Source: Salinibacterium sp. M195 (lineage in GTDB: Bacteria > Actinomycetota > Actinomycetes > Actinomycetales > Microbacteriaceae). From it: a DNA stretch of 64,000 bases. Under the pieces are notes generated by a model that was not told the DNA's origin, made no database searches, and saw only the letters and a program-made list of their open reading frames with translations. Position 1 is the stretch's first letter, and each line of letters opens with the position of its first letter. The DNA lies in assembly GCF_019443965.1 (NCBI RefSeq), contig NZ_CP040814.1:2108001-2172000 (forward strand), given 5' to 3'. The translations under genes were made by a program, and so were the position numbers. Of the stretch, positions 29,369 to 38,560 are shown piece by piece.

Positions 29369-30768
29369 GCGGTCACCCCGGCAATCCGGTCACCTAAGTG
29401 TCGGAGGCCAGCAGAATTCGACGACTTCACCAACACAACATCGCCTTCCCGCAACTCTTCACGCAGCAAAGCGTATGCCTCTTCGACACTTTCGATGAAG
29501 ACCGACTCTCCATCCCACGAACCTTCGAGGCCAGCGGCATTGTGGATGTGTCGTGCAGCATGGCCCACAACGATCAGTTTTTGCACATTCAAACGCACAA
29601 TAAGACGACCGATTCTGTCGTGCTCTTCGTTGGCATAATCACCGAGTTCCGCAATCTCCCCGAGCACAGCAACGGAGCGATTCTCAGGGCCAACGATCTG
29701 TACGAGCGTCTTCAACGCTGCGGCCATGGAGTCGGGGCTCGCGTTGTACGCATCGTTGATGACCGTCACACCACCGGGGCCATTGAGTAGTTCCATACGC
29801 CACCGCTCTGCACGCTCAATCGACTCGAGCGCGATGACGGAACGTTGAGGATCAATTCCCAGCGCCCGAGCGGCCGTGATTGCTGCGAGAGCGTTCGCTA
29901 CGTGGTGTTCGCCCAAAATACGCAACTGAACCGGGATGACAGTGTCGCCGACGTGAAGGTTGAACGCGGTCCCACGCGCCGTCGCCTCTATTTCGTCAGC
30001 CCAGACCTCAGCAGCAGCCTCGAGGCCAAAGAAGTTGACGGTCGCCTCGGTTTGGAGCGCCATTGCCCTCACCCGGCCGTCGTCGTGGTTGAGTACCGCG
30101 GTTGCGGTTGACGGCAGCGAGGTCACCATCTCCGCCTTGGCGCGGGCAGTGGCGGCAGCATCACCAAACTTTCCGATGTGCGCGAGACCGACCATCAGCA
30201 CAATTCCCACGTCGGGCACGACGATCGATTGCAGCCGAGTAATGTCCCCAGGCCCGTCGGCCCCCATCTCTACGACCAGAAACTGGGTGGTTTCGGAGAC
30301 CCCGAGCACTGTGATGGGCGCACCGACGTCGTTGTTGAACGACCCCTGCGGCGCGACGGTTTCGCCTTCACTCTCAAGGATTTCCCGCAGCATGTTCTTG
30401 GTAGTGGTCTTACCGTTTGAGCCGGTGACGGCTATGACTTTGAGAGCACCATTACTTCGCACTCGAGCAACGACTTCCCGCGCAAGGGAGTGGAGAGCTT
30501 GGACTGCGTCAGCAACGATGATCTGCGCCACGTCAAGATCGAGCGGGTGCTCGGCGATGACAAGGGCGGCACCGTTGTCACAAGCGCTGCCGGCGAACAA
30601 ATGACCGTCAGTTTCTTCTCCGCGCAATGCGAAAAAAATCGATCCTCTGGTGCTCAGCCGCGAATCGGTCTGAACGGCGACCGCCGGCAAACGATGATCA
30701 CGGTACTTCTCGTCGAGAAGCGTGCCCCCTACAGCGGTGGCAATCTCGGCGATACTCAGTTCGATCAC
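29365..30768 (-). CDS. murF: UDP-MurNAc-tripeptide--D-alanyl-D-alanine ligase
   Basis: A 467-residue Mur ligase that adds D-Ala-D-Ala to the tripeptide precursor. It has [14 protein letters not shown] for [15 protein letters not shown], the metal and substrate region [15 protein letters not shown], and a C-terminal domain with [15 protein letters not shown] start with GGAG eight bases upstream. It follows ftsI with a gap of only 36 bases; the murE gene that normally lies between them is missing. Confidence 0.96.
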   Translation of the reverse strand: MIELSIAEIATAVGGTLLDEKYRDHRLPAVAVQTDSRLSTRGSIFFALRGEETDGHLFAGSACDNGAALVIAEHPLDLDVAQIIVADAVQALHSLAREVVARVRSNGALKVIAVTGSNGKTTTKNMLREILESEGETVAPQGSFNNDVGAPITVLGVSETTQFLVVEMGADGPGDITRLQSIVVPDVGIVLMVGLAHIGKFGDAAATARAKAEMVTSLPSTATAVLNHDDGRVRAMALQTEATVNFFGLEAAAEVWADEIEATARGTAFNLHVGDTVIPVQLRILGEHHVANALAAITAARALGIDPQRSVIALESIERAERWRMELLNGPGGVTVINDAYNASPDSMAAALKTLVQIVGPENRSVAVLGEIAELGDYANEEHDRIGRLIVRLNVQKLIVVGHAARHIHNAAGLEGSWDGESVFIESVEEAYALLREELREGDVVLVKSSNSAGLRHLGDRIAGVTA

Positions 30769-30804
30769 GTGATGTGCTCCAAGTTTGATTAACGCAGGGA
30801 AAAA

Positions 30805-32538
30805 TCACCAGCGTAGCGGCAGATCCGGTCCAGACGTACTCGACGGAGTAACGCGGTAGGTCGTCAGCGTTTGAGCCATAATATCCCGGAACGTCGAGGC
30901 GATAAGGCCAGAATAGACGCTATCCGGGATCCCCGCAGTCGCAATTACCACGTACTCCGGGTTGTCTGCCGGGGCGACACCGGCGTAGGAGATAACGACG
31001 CTCCCACCGTATCCGCTGTCATCGGCTACCTGAGCAGTTCCGCTCTTGACCGCGACACGATAACCAGGAATTTGAAGATTCGGCGCCGAACCACTTGAGC
31101 TATAAACCATCTCCATCATCTGCAATGTCTGTTCTGCAGCCTGTTCCGAGACCACCCGAATGCCTTCGGTCGAGGGAGTATCGGTAACGGTTCCGTCGGC
31201 GCCGTAGCAACCTTCTACCAGTGTTGCGGGCATCCGAACGCCGCCATTTCCGAGCGTTTGATAGGCACTCGCCATCTGAATCGATGTGGTGCTGAGACCC
31301 TGACCGAATTGAACGGCATAGTTCGTCCGTGCGTCCCAGTCCTTGGCTTCGTAGAGTCGCCCGCTAGATTCACCCAGAAAGTCGACAGCGGTAGCTTGGC
31401 CAAGCCCGAACTTTTCTAGGTAATCGTGCCGCGTGGCCGCATCAAGGAGATCGGTGTACTGGGCGATCGCCGTGTTCGAGGACTCGACGAGAGCCCCCGC
31501 GAGGGTGAGACGCTGGTCATCGTGATAAAACGAGTCGCTAATCACTCCGCCGCCGTTTGTTAGCTCAAGAGCATAGGGAGAAACCACCTGCGTAGTTTGA
31601 CTAGCGACGCCGGCATCGATCAGTGACGCCGCCGTCAGGGCCTTCACTGTCGAACCCGGCTCATAGGGAACGGCGAATGCTCGTGACCCGCGTGCATCCG
31701 CTTCTGCGTCTTGGAAATTGTTCGGATCTAGTGTTGGCCAATCGCTCACGGCGAGCAAATGTCCGTCGCTGACGCGCATAACCACGGCTGTCGCCCACGT
31801 CGCCCCGAGAGCCTCAGCCGCTTGTTCCATGCGTTGCTGCACGTAAAACTGTAGGTCGGCATCGACAGTGAGCTTGAGAGTGCCTCCATCGATCTGCTCT
31901 GAAAGATCGACTGAACTTCCAGGAAGCGCAACGCCATCCTCACCACGCGCATAGCTCGCTTCACCGTCGTGGCTGACAAGACACTCATCTTCGCCAAGCT
32001 CAAGGCCAGCTAAAGGGCCGTCCGTGCCAATGAAACCAATCAAGTTTCCCGCGATCTCGCCGTTCGGATAACTACGCTCTGGCCGAAGCTCGTAGTACAG
32101 CCAAGTGATATCCAGGTCGCTGACCGCCTGATATTGCTCGAGAGTGATGCCCTGAGCAAGATACTCAAAATCCGACTCCGGATTGTCCAGAATCATCGTG
32201 AGCAGCGCGTTCGGATCTCCCCCGATAATCGCAGTGATCTTGGTGAGATCTTCAAGTACGACGACGGACGCATTTTCGCGCAGAAGCGTGACGCGCGGAG
32301 AGACGACAATATCGAAGCGCTCCACGCTATCGGCCAGAATCGCACCATTGGTGTCGACGATCTCGCCTCGAGTGCCATAAGCAATTTGAGTAAGAGTGCG
32401 CTTCGTGTCGGCTTCGGCGTTCAGCGCTTCAGCTTGGACAACCTGGAGATCTACCAACCGAACGATAAAGACTGCGGTCAAAGCAAGAATCGTAAATACG
32501 ACAAAGGCGACTCTGGCACGGGTTGAGCGTGGCTTCAT
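30805..32538 (-). CDS. ftsI: Septal peptidoglycan transpeptidase FtsI (class B PBP)
   Basis: A 577-residue class B penicillin-binding protein cross-linking septal peptidoglycan. One N-terminal membrane helix (residues 9-30) is followed by a dimerisation domain and the transpeptidase domain with S296xxK299 (PGSTVKA), S353-S-N355 and K498SGT501. No PASTA domains follow the transpeptidase, unlike some firmicute relatives. ATG with AGGGGAGT upstream. It lies 28 bases after the FtsL-like gene. Confidence 0.96.
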   Translation of the reverse strand: MKPRSTRARVAFVVFTILALTAVFIVRLVDLQVVQAEALNAEADTKRTLTQIAYGTRGEIVDTNGAILADSVERFDIVVSPRVTLLRENASVVVLEDLTKITAIIGGDPNALLTMILDNPESDFEYLAQGITLEQYQAVSDLDITWLYYELRPERSYPNGEIAGNLIGFIGTDGPLAGLELGEDECLVSHDGEASYARGEDGVALPGSSVDLSEQIDGGTLKLTVDADLQFYVQQRMEQAAEALGATWATAVVMRVSDGHLLAVSDWPTLDPNNFQDAEADARGSRAFAVPYEPGSTVKALTAASLIDAGVASQTTQVVSPYALELTNGGGVISDSFYHDDQRLTLAGALVESSNTAIAQYTDLLDAATRHDYLEKFGLGQATAVDFLGESSGRLYEAKDWDARTNYAVQFGQGLSTTSIQMASAYQTLGNGGVRMPATLVEGCYGADGTVTDTPSTEGIRVVSEQAAEQTLQMMEMVYSSSGSAPNLQIPGYRVAVKSGTAQVADDSGYGGSVVISYAGVAPADNPEYVVIATAGIPDSVYSGLIASTFRDIMAQTLTTYRVTPSSTSGPDLPLRW

Positions 32539-32566
32539 CGGTACTCCCCTAAGTCGATGACCTCAA

Positions 32567-33187
32567 TCATCGCGTGACAGGCGCAGGAATGGCGTTATTG
32601 GCGACCTCTGGCGCGGCGGTGACCTCTGCTGAACTCGACGCAGCACCGGACGAGGCGACGGCCGTCGACGCGCTCGCGAGAGCGGCACCTTCAGCGGCCT
32701 TTGCTGCGGCGGCAGCCTCGGCGCTCACGAGCGGCATCCCGGCTAAGAGCGAGTTGCCGACGAGTCCACATTGACCTCCACAGCCGGTGGGATCAGCACT
32801 TCCCGGAAGGCGGAAGACTGAGCCATCAGCCACATTGAGCGAATATGGAGTCGCGTTGGGAATCATGCCGAAGCCCGCCGCTTGGGTGGCCAGGTTCTGA
32901 GACGACGACTGAAGCGCCAGCGATTCAAGAAGATTCTGCTCTGCACGGTTGAGGAGTTTCTGCTGATCCTGAAGCGAATCGATCTGGTACGCCCCCTGCG
33001 TGACAACGATGCTCAAAAGGAGCTGAGCCGCCAAGATCACAAACACACTCGCTACGGTGACTACCGCATAGAGTGCCCGCGGACGAGCCTTGCGCTGCGC
33101 GCGAGTCGTGACAATCTCGATGTGCGACGGGCGCTGGCCCGGGCTCTGCTCTGGCTGGGGAAGCGCATAAGCGAGATTCGTGCTCAT
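32567..33187 (-). CDS. FtsL-like bitopic division protein
   Basis: A 206-residue protein in the ftsL position. Residues 1-38 are cytoplasmic and basic. One membrane helix (about [23 protein letters not shown]) is followed by a short coiled coil ([23 protein letters not shown]), matching FtsL topology. The rest is unlike typical FtsL: a short Gly/Cys stretch ([11 protein letters not shown]) with two cysteines, then about 60 residues almost purely Ala, Ser, Glu and Val. Homology to FtsL is inferred from place and topology, since the family diverges rapidly. It overlaps rsmH by four bases. Confidence 0.7.
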   Translation of the reverse strand: MSTNLAYALPQPEQSPGQRPSHIEIVTTRAQRKARPRALYAVVTVASVFVILAAQLLLSIVVTQGAYQIDSLQDQQKLLNRAEQNLLESLALQSSSQNLATQAAGFGMIPNATPYSLNVADGSVFRLPGSADPTGCGGQCGLVGNSLLAGMPLVSAEAAAAAKAAEGAALASASTAVASSGAASSSAEVTAAPEVANNAIPAPVTR

Positions 33188-34137
33188 GAGATGACTCGCA
33201 TTCGTTCAATCGCGCGCAGCCGGACGGGCTTGGCGCGGGGGTTAGTTTGTTGCTCCGCTTCGCTCGCTTGTTCAGAGCCACGGACGAGGAGCTTGAGCTC
33301 TGGCTTGTGCTCGGGCAGCTCCACAGGGAGGCCGGCAGGGGCGGTCGAGCGTGAGCGACGCTGGAGTTCGCGCTTGACAATGCGATCCTCGAGCGATTGG
33401 TAGGCCAAGACGACCATCCGTCCCCCGACCTCCAATGAGTTGATTGCGGCGGGGATGGCTCGCTCGAGCACCGAAAGTTCTTGGTTGACCTCAATGCGCA
33501 GAGCCTGAAACACCCTTTTGGCCGGATGCCCAGCCCGTTGCGCCGCCGCGGGAGTAGCGGCAATCACCAACTCGACCAGTTGGGCCGAAGTGGTCAATGG
33601 CTGCTTCTCGCGGAACTGCACGATGCGGCTTGCAAAACGTGGGGCGAGCTTCTCGTCGCCATAGGCATAAAAGATGCGGCGAAGTTCAAGTTCGCTGTAC
33701 GTAGCGAGGATGTGTTCTGCGGTGACGGGCGTCGAGGCGTCCATCCGCATGTCTAACGGAGCGTCTTGAGAGTACGAGAAACCTCGTTCGACTCGGTCAA
33801 GCTGGAGCGACGAGACTCCAAGATCGAAGAAAATTCCTTGGGCGTTCGCGAACCCCAAGGAAGCGAGGGCTTTCGGGATCTCGTCGTAGACAGCGTGGAC
33901 GAAGTGCGTGCGGCTCGCAAAAGGCTCAAGCCGGCGCCGAGCGATAGCGAGGGCATCCTCGTCCCGATCGATTCCTACCAAAATGAGGTCCGGAAACCTC
34001 TGCAGGAAGGCCTCAGCGTGTCCGGCCATTCCGAGAGTTCCGTCGACGAGAACGGCTCCAGGAGCCTCTAGCGCCGGCGCGAGCAGTTCAATCGAGCGCT
34101 CAAGGAGTACTGGGGTGTGGATCGTGTTGTCAGCCAT
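33184..34137 (-). CDS. rsmH: 16S rRNA m4C1402 methyltransferase RsmH (MraW)
   Basis: A 317-residue SAM-dependent methyltransferase acting on C1402 of 16S rRNA. Motifs: [28 protein letters not shown] for [24 protein letters not shown] and [16 protein letters not shown]. The order after mraZ is the standard one. The ATG lacks a clear Shine-Dalgarno sequence (CTATAAAA precedes it), so initiation may be weak. Confidence 0.96.
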   Translation of the reverse strand: MADNTIHTPVLLERSIELLAPALEAPGAVLVDGTLGMAGHAEAFLQRFPDLILVGIDRDEDALAIARRRLEPFASRTHFVHAVYDEIPKALASLGFANAQGIFFDLGVSSLQLDRVERGFSYSQDAPLDMRMDASTPVTAEHILATYSELELRRIFYAYGDEKLAPRFASRIVQFREKQPLTTSAQLVELVIAATPAAAQRAGHPAKRVFQALRIEVNQELSVLERAIPAAINSLEVGGRMVVLAYQSLEDRIVKRELQRRSRSTAPAGLPVELPEHKPELKLLVRGSEQASEAEQQTNPRAKPVRLRAIERMRVIS

Positions 34138-34236
34138 TTTTATAGGGGCTAGTTCTCAGATGCTGATCCCCATCCGATGCGACCTGATATCGGGGAAGAA
34201 AATCAGGGCGTTCGGCTGGGAGTCAGCGTCGAAGAG

Positions 34237-34668
34237 CTAGAAGAGTCCCGGAATCACCTCCTCGGTGGTGTTGATGAAGTCGGCCTCGTTGGCCTCGTAG
34301 TAGTTGTTCCAGGCGTCTGTGTCCCAGATCTCTGCGCGGTTGCCCGCTCCGATGACGGTGAGGTCGCGGCCGAGCCCGGCGTACTCGCGGAGTCCAGCGG
34401 GGATCGTGACTCGGTGTTGCTTATCGGGAGTTTCTTGATTTGCACCAGAGAGAAACAGCCTCAAGAAGTCACGGCCTTGCTTGCTGGTGACTGGCGCCTT
34501 GCGAATCGTCTCGTGCATGACCTCGAACTCACGCTGGCTGAAGACATAGAGGCAACGCTCTTGACCTCGAGTGACGACGACGCCCGATGCGAGTTCTTCG
34601 CGGAACTTCGCGGGCAGGATGATGCGTCCCTTTTCGTCGAGCTTGGGGGCATAGGTGCCTAGAAACAC
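34237..34668 (-). CDS. mraZ: Division/cell wall cluster regulator MraZ
   Basis: A 143-residue regulator made of two SpoVT/AbrB-like half domains: [16 protein letters not shown] near residue 11 and the second repeat with [18 protein letters not shown] near residue 83. It forms rings that bind tandem repeats upstream of the dcw cluster, and in E. coli it represses its own operon. It is first in the dcw cluster, and a matching repeat array lies 39-68 bases upstream of its start codon. Confidence 0.96.
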   Translation of the reverse strand: MFLGTYAPKLDEKGRIILPAKFREELASGVVVTRGQERCLYVFSQREFEVMHETIRKAPVTSKQGRDFLRLFLSGANQETPDKQHRVTIPAGLREYAGLGRDLTVIGAGNRAEIWDTDAWNNYYEANEADFINTTEEVIPGLF

Positions 34669-34706
34669 AGCAGCCTCCCCTCTTTCTCCGGCCCGGATTC
34701 AGGTAA

Positions 34707-34736
34707 GCTCCACTTTACTCCACTTTCAACCACATA
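34707..34736 (-). promoter_or_regulatory. MraZ operator: three 10-bp GTGG boxes
   Basis: On the minus strand, three units follow with an exact 10-base period: TATGTGGTTG, AAAGTGGAGT and AAAGTGGAGC. Known MraZ sites are short G-rich boxes (TGGGN in E. coli, AAAGTGG in Mycoplasma) repeated every 10 bases, which this matches. Autoregulation of the dcw cluster is inferred. Confidence 0.7.
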
Positions 34737-34800
34737 TCTAAGGTTTTGGAGCAAAATTTTCCGATAGGTCCCAAAAACCCCAGTAAACGTAAGGGATTGT

Positions 34801-34820
34801 TTGGTGGAGCGAAGTGGAGT
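34801..34820 (+). promoter_or_regulatory. Second, opposite-facing pair of GTGGAG boxes
   Basis: TTGGTGGAGC and GAAGTGGAGT lie side by side with a 10-base period on the + strand, about 65 bases upstream of the first array and in opposite orientation. Likely a second MraZ contact site, for instance for looping. Confidence 0.45.
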
Positions 34821-34860
34821 GATTTTCTCGCAATGCTTCGAATCAACCCTGTTTAGGGCA

Positions 34861-34891
34861 CAAAAAAAGGACCAGCCCGAAGGCTGGTCCT
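34861..34891 (-). terminator. Terminator of the DUF3040 gene
   Basis: A perfect 10-bp stem (34868-34877 with 34882-34891) with a 4-base loop, followed on the minus strand by seven T residues. A textbook rho-independent terminator that insulates mraZ from the gene upstream. Confidence 0.92.
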
Positions 34892-34911
34892 AAAAGTGGA
34901 GGAAGTGGGAG

Positions 34912-35295
34912 TTATCCGCGCCCGTCCTGGCGTCGATCCCAACGATCATTAATCGCGTCCATAAATGACGCACCTCGCTTCGGGGCGCGACCTGACGACG
35001 CTGGTGAACTCGGGGTCTCTGCGTCGGAGGCAGACAGACGCGGCGGTGCAACAAAAAGCAGCACGCCAACGAACATCACGACAAAACCAAGAACCCCGAC
35101 GAGCGGCTGCTGGATAATGACCCCAGTAAGTAGCGCAATGATTCCGGCTACACCGACAAGGACACCGACAACCATCATTCGATAGTTCGGCTTACCCCTT
35201 CGTGAACTGACAGTACTGACGAAGTCGGCATCGTTTTGATAGAGGCTGCGCTCCATCTCATCGAGGGCCCGCTGCTCTTGCTCTGAAAGCGGCAT
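34912..35295 (-). CDS. DUF3040 membrane protein
   Basis: A 127-residue protein of the actinobacterial DUF3040 family. It begins MPLSEQEQRALDEMERSLYQNDADF, the family hallmark, has two adjacent membrane helices (about residues 43-62 and 66-85), and a basic soluble tail with GASFMDAINDRWDRR. Function unknown. In actinobacteria it commonly sits just upstream of mraZ, as here. It has its own ribosome site (GAGGGG) and terminator. Confidence 0.88.
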   Translation of the reverse strand: MPLSEQEQRALDEMERSLYQNDADFVSTVSSRRGKPNYRMMVVGVLVGVAGIIALLTGVIIQQPLVGVLGFVVMFVGVLLFVAPPRLSASDAETPSSPASSGRAPKRGASFMDAINDRWDRRQDGRG

Positions 35296-35356
35296 TCCGT
35301 TCCCCTCTCTTTGGGATTCACGGCTAGGTCTCCATAGTACGCCCCGATTCAGTCGC

Positions 35357-35368
35357 TAGGCTAGACGA
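35357..35368 (+). promoter_or_regulatory. -10 element of a leaderless transcript (prenyl synthase)
   Basis: TAGGCT (35357-35362) ends six bases before the GTG start, so transcription would begin at or next to the start codon. No Shine-Dalgarno sequence is present. Confidence 0.55.
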
Positions 35369-36487
35369 GTGCCTGAGAGTAACCAGTTAGTTGACCTAGT
35401 TCAGCAAAAAATCGATGAGTTCCTTGCAGAGAAGCGCTCCGAACTCGTCGCGATTGCGCCAGAACTCGCCGCTATCTCCGACGTCGGTGAGAACCTCCTC
35501 TCAGGAGGCAAACGATTCCGCGCGCTCTTCTGCTATTGGGGATGGCAGTCCGTCGCGGGGATCCCTGCCGCCGACGACCTCTTCAACGATGAGTCAGTGT
35601 CAAGTGAGTTGCCTGGCGTGTTGATGTCTGCTTCCGCTCTCGAACTCTTCCACGCCGCTGCACTCGTCCACGACGACATCATGGACCAGTCGGATACCCG
35701 TCGCGGTGCGCCCGCAGCCCATCGCCGCTTTGAGCAAATGCACCTCGATGGTGATTGGGCAGGCAGCGCGAGAGCATATGGGGAATCATCGGCACTGCTG
35801 CTCGGCGACTTGCTACTGGGGTGGAGTGACGAGCTCCTCGGTCGCGGACTCGCTCTACTCCCCCGCCCTTCAGCGCTCGCAGCGCGTCGCGAATTCATGA
35901 CGATGCGCACCGAAGTCATGGCCGGCCAGTTTCTCGACATCCATGATGAAAGCGCGTGGGCAAGTTATCCCGAACCCGACGCTTTAGAGCGTGCGCAGCG
36001 AGTCCTCATATACAAATCCGCTAAGTACAGCGTCGAAGCGCCACTCGCACTGGGTGCGAGCTTAGGCGCCGGCACTGACGAGCAGATTGGGGCGTTGCGC
36101 GCATTCGGGCTTCCGTTGGGAATCGCGTTCCAGCTTCGGGACGACATCTTGGGCGTGTTCGGTGATCCTAAGCTCACCGGCAAGCCTGCTGGGGATGATC
36201 TTCGTGAAGGAAAACGCACCGCAATCATCGCGATCGCTCGCCAAAAGCTATCGGCTAGCGCAAATTCGATCTTGGACGAATTGCTGGGAGACCCAGACCT
36301 CACAGCGGAGCAGGTCGATATGATTCGCTCCACACTGCACGATTCCGGAGCGATCGCTCAGATCGAAAGAGTCATTGCTCGCAACCTCGAGAAGGCGTGC
36401 GAGGCGATCGACAATTCAGTTCTCGCGCCTAGTGCTCGAACTCACTTGCTTGAATTGGCCCAGGCCGCCACGACGCGCACCTCGTAG
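35369..36487 (+). CDS. Polyprenyl diphosphate synthase (IdsA/GGPP-type)
   Basis: A 372-residue all-trans prenyl synthase that condenses isopentenyl diphosphate onto allylic primers. The first Asp-rich motif is DDIMD in LVHDDIMDQSDTRRG and the second is DDILG in QLRDDILGVFGD; GGKRFRAL is the IPP-binding signature. Chain length cannot be read safely; quinone or carotenoid supply is possible. It begins a neighbourhood like mycobacterial Rv2173-Rv2178c. It starts with GTG directly behind a -10 hexamer, so it is probably leaderless. Confidence 0.9.
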   Translation: MPESNQLVDLVQQKIDEFLAEKRSELVAIAPELAAISDVGENLLSGGKRFRALFCYWGWQSVAGIPAADDLFNDESVSSELPGVLMSASALELFHAAALVHDDIMDQSDTRRGAPAAHRRFEQMHLDGDWAGSARAYGESSALLLGDLLLGWSDELLGRGLALLPRPSALAARREFMTMRTEVMAGQFLDIHDESAWASYPEPDALERAQRVLIYKSAKYSVEAPLALGASLGAGTDEQIGALRAFGLPLGIAFQLRDDILGVFGDPKLTGKPAGDDLREGKRTAIIAIARQKLSASANSILDELLGDPDLTAEQVDMIRSTLHDSGAIAQIERVIARNLEKACEAIDNSVLAPSARTHLLELAQAATTRTS

Positions 36488-36502
36488 CGCTGCAAGAAAT
36501 GG

Positions 36503-36844
36503 TTAGAAGCCGAGCGCTTGCGCGACTCGGCGCACTTCTGCTTTTCGTCCCGCACGAAGTGCTTCCACTGGCGCCACGCCGAGACTTGGCTCGCTATTCA
36601 GCAACCAGTTCAGTGCTTCGTCGGAGCTAAAACCAGCGTCTCCGAGAACAGCTACGGTGCCTCTGAGCTCCCGCAGTGGAGCCCCTTCGACAATAAACAC
36701 CTCGGGCACCTGCCAGATTCCGTCGATTTTGCGCGCAAGCAACGCGCCTTCTTCGATGAGACGCCGGACTTGACTTACTTTCAGTCCGAGGCGCTCAGTG
36801 AGGTCAGGAACGGTGAGCCAGTTAGTGGTGGGTGATTCAGTCAC
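36503..36844 (-). CDS. Rv2175c-like DNA-binding protein
   Basis: A 113-residue winged-helix DNA-binding protein matching mycobacterial Rv2175c. Residues 9-45 form the helix-turn-helix (WLTVPDLTERLGLKVSQVRRLIEEG) and a wing with IDGIWQVPEVF; the rest is helical. In M. tuberculosis Rv2175c is a substrate of the neighbouring kinase PknL and phosphorylation weakens its DNA binding; a threonine-rich N-terminus (MTESPTTNWLT) is present here too. Divergent from the LysM gene and close to the kinase gene, so the same pairing is likely. Confidence 0.85.
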   Translation of the reverse strand: MTESPTTNWLTVPDLTERLGLKVSQVRRLIEEGALLARKIDGIWQVPEVFIVEGAPLRELRGTVAVLGDAGFSSDEALNWLLNSEPSLGVAPVEALRAGRKAEVRRVAQALGF

Positions 36845-37047
36845 CCCTTAAGAGTGCCATGGCCACCTCATAAAACCTGACAGTTCGCCCCGCGTCTACA
36901 GAATATTAAGACCCGGCTTAAGTAACGCCAGTCACATTGACCACAATAGCCACATTGGTTGACACTAAACTCCTTCTGTGACAGCTTTGGAGCGGTGGTC
37001 TCGGTGATCACACACACACCTTCTCGGGGGCGGGAGCAGGAGATATT

Positions 37048-38502
37048 ATGAAGAATTTCACTATGGACGAGACCGGCAGTGTCGCCCACGCAGTTTTCGC
37101 GGGCCTTATTCCCACGTCAGCGGCACCAGATGCTGAACGCGCTCATCGGCTTTCGCAGCAACGGGCACGAGTAAACCGCAGCCTGATGAACACCGTTCCC
37201 GTGATCCTCGTCGGGTCGCTTGCCGCGGTCACCTTCAACTTAACTGGCCCCGTCGAGCCCGTTAACGCCAAGACGCCTGACGACCCACGCCTGTCGACAG
37301 AACGGGCAAGCAAACCTTCCGCAGCGATCAAAGTTGCCGTGAGTGAAGCGGCTACTACCGCCATTAGCCCCGCGCCCACCAACTACACCGTCGCCGAGGG
37401 CGATACTGTAAGCGACATCGCGTCGCGTTACGGTTTGTCAACCGCATCGGTACTCGCGCTCAACGGCCTCAGCTGGTCGTCAATGATTTTTCCTGGCCAA
37501 AACCTCACCCTCAGCAAAGGCTCAACCGCGCCGCTGCCGAGCGTTACCCATACCAAAACGACTAACGGCCAATACACAATTGTTGCCGGCGACACCGTAA
37601 GCGGAATCGCCGCCAAATTCGGAATTTCGACAATTTCTGTGATGTCAGCAAACGGTCTTGGCTGGTCGAGCATCATCTATCCGGGCCAAACGATCGTGGT
37701 GCCCGGCAACCTCAGCTCCCCCGCCGATGAAACTCAGGCTTACGACTTCACCGCTGACAGCGGAGACTCCGACACCTCGGAAGCAGAGCATGACAGCGCC
37801 GAGGCGGTAACTGACCCGCCGAACGAAACCAACGAGGCGGATGCCGCTGTAGAGCCCGAAGTAGCGGCTCCAGCGCCTGAGCCCGTAGTCTCTGATCCGG
37901 CGCCTGTTTCAGGCAGCACCTATGTGGTGGTATCCGGCGATACGATTTCGGGCATCGCTCACCGGGCCGGAATCTCCGCGCAAGCGATACTCGATGCCAA
38001 CGGGCTCAGCAGCTCCAGCGTCATCTACATCGACGATGAACTCATCATTCCCTCGTCCGGTTCAACGCCTGCGAGCAGCGGCGATAGCGTGACGTATCTC
38101 ACCGCAGAAATGCGCACAAATGCGACGGTCATCGTGCAGGTCGGCCGCGAGCTCGGAGTTTCTGACTACGGAATTACCATCGCGCTCGCTACAGCAATGC
38201 AGGAATCGACCCTGCGTAATCTCAGCTGGGGCGACCGCGACTCCGTCGGGCTCTTTCAGCAGCGACCGAGCTCTGGCTGGGGAACTGTTTCCCAGCTCAC
38301 GACACCGTCTCACGCAGCGCGTCTCTTTTACGGCGGGCCAAGCAACCCCAACAAGGGCACTACGCGCGGACTGCTCGACATCTCAGGCTGGAACGCCATG
38401 GATCTCACCCGCGCAGCGCAGGCTGTTCAGATATCTGCCTACCCTGACGCCTATGCAAAATGGGAGACTTCGGCACGATCGTGGCTGCAAGATCTCGGCT
38501 AA
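37048..38502 (+). CDS. Secreted LysM protein with C-terminal lysozyme-like domain
   Basis: A 484-residue protein with a signal or anchor helix at about residues 48-70 (TVPVILVGSLAAVTFNLTG) preceded by basic residues. Three LysM repeats follow (about 111-155, 172-217 and 291-335), each with a GDT(V/I)S core and a PGQ- or DDE-type end. An acidic linker rich in Glu, Asp and Pro separates the second and third. The C-terminal about 130 residues match a lysozyme-like fold of actinobacteria, with IALATAMQESTLRNL (probable catalytic Glu) and SVGLFQQRPSSGWG. It probably binds and cleaves peptidoglycan outside the membrane. ATG with AGGAG five bases upstream. Confidence 0.85.
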   Translation: MKNFTMDETGSVAHAVFAGLIPTSAAPDAERAHRLSQQRARVNRSLMNTVPVILVGSLAAVTFNLTGPVEPVNAKTPDDPRLSTERASKPSAAIKVAVSEAATTAISPAPTNYTVAEGDTVSDIASRYGLSTASVLALNGLSWSSMIFPGQNLTLSKGSTAPLPSVTHTKTTNGQYTIVAGDTVSGIAAKFGISTISVMSANGLGWSSIIYPGQTIVVPGNLSSPADETQAYDFTADSGDSDTSEAEHDSAEAVTDPPNETNEADAAVEPEVAAPAPEPVVSDPAPVSGSTYVVVSGDTISGIAHRAGISAQAILDANGLSSSSVIYIDDELIIPSSGSTPASSGDSVTYLTAEMRTNATVIVQVGRELGVSDYGITIALATAMQESTLRNLSWGDRDSVGLFQQRPSSGWGTVSQLTTPSHAARLFYGGPSNPNKGTTRGLLDISGWNAMDLTRAAQAVQISAYPDAYAKWETSARSWLQDLG

Positions 38503-38548
38503 CCCGCCGATTAGCCGTGTCTAGCGGCACACATCCCGCTGCAAACTT

Positions 38549-38560
38549 TAGACTCGCATA
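38549..38560 (+). promoter_or_regulatory. -10 element of a leaderless transcript (PASTA kinase)
   Basis: TAGACT (38549-38554) ends six bases before the GTG start of the kinase gene; there is no Shine-Dalgarno sequence. Same layout as the prenyl synthase and pgsA-type genes. Confidence 0.55.

Noticed and set aside
34892..34912. Further GTGG pair at the end of the DUF3040 gene
   Set aside because: The spacing is nine bases rather than ten and it lies within the coding end, so it is not counted as an MraZ array.
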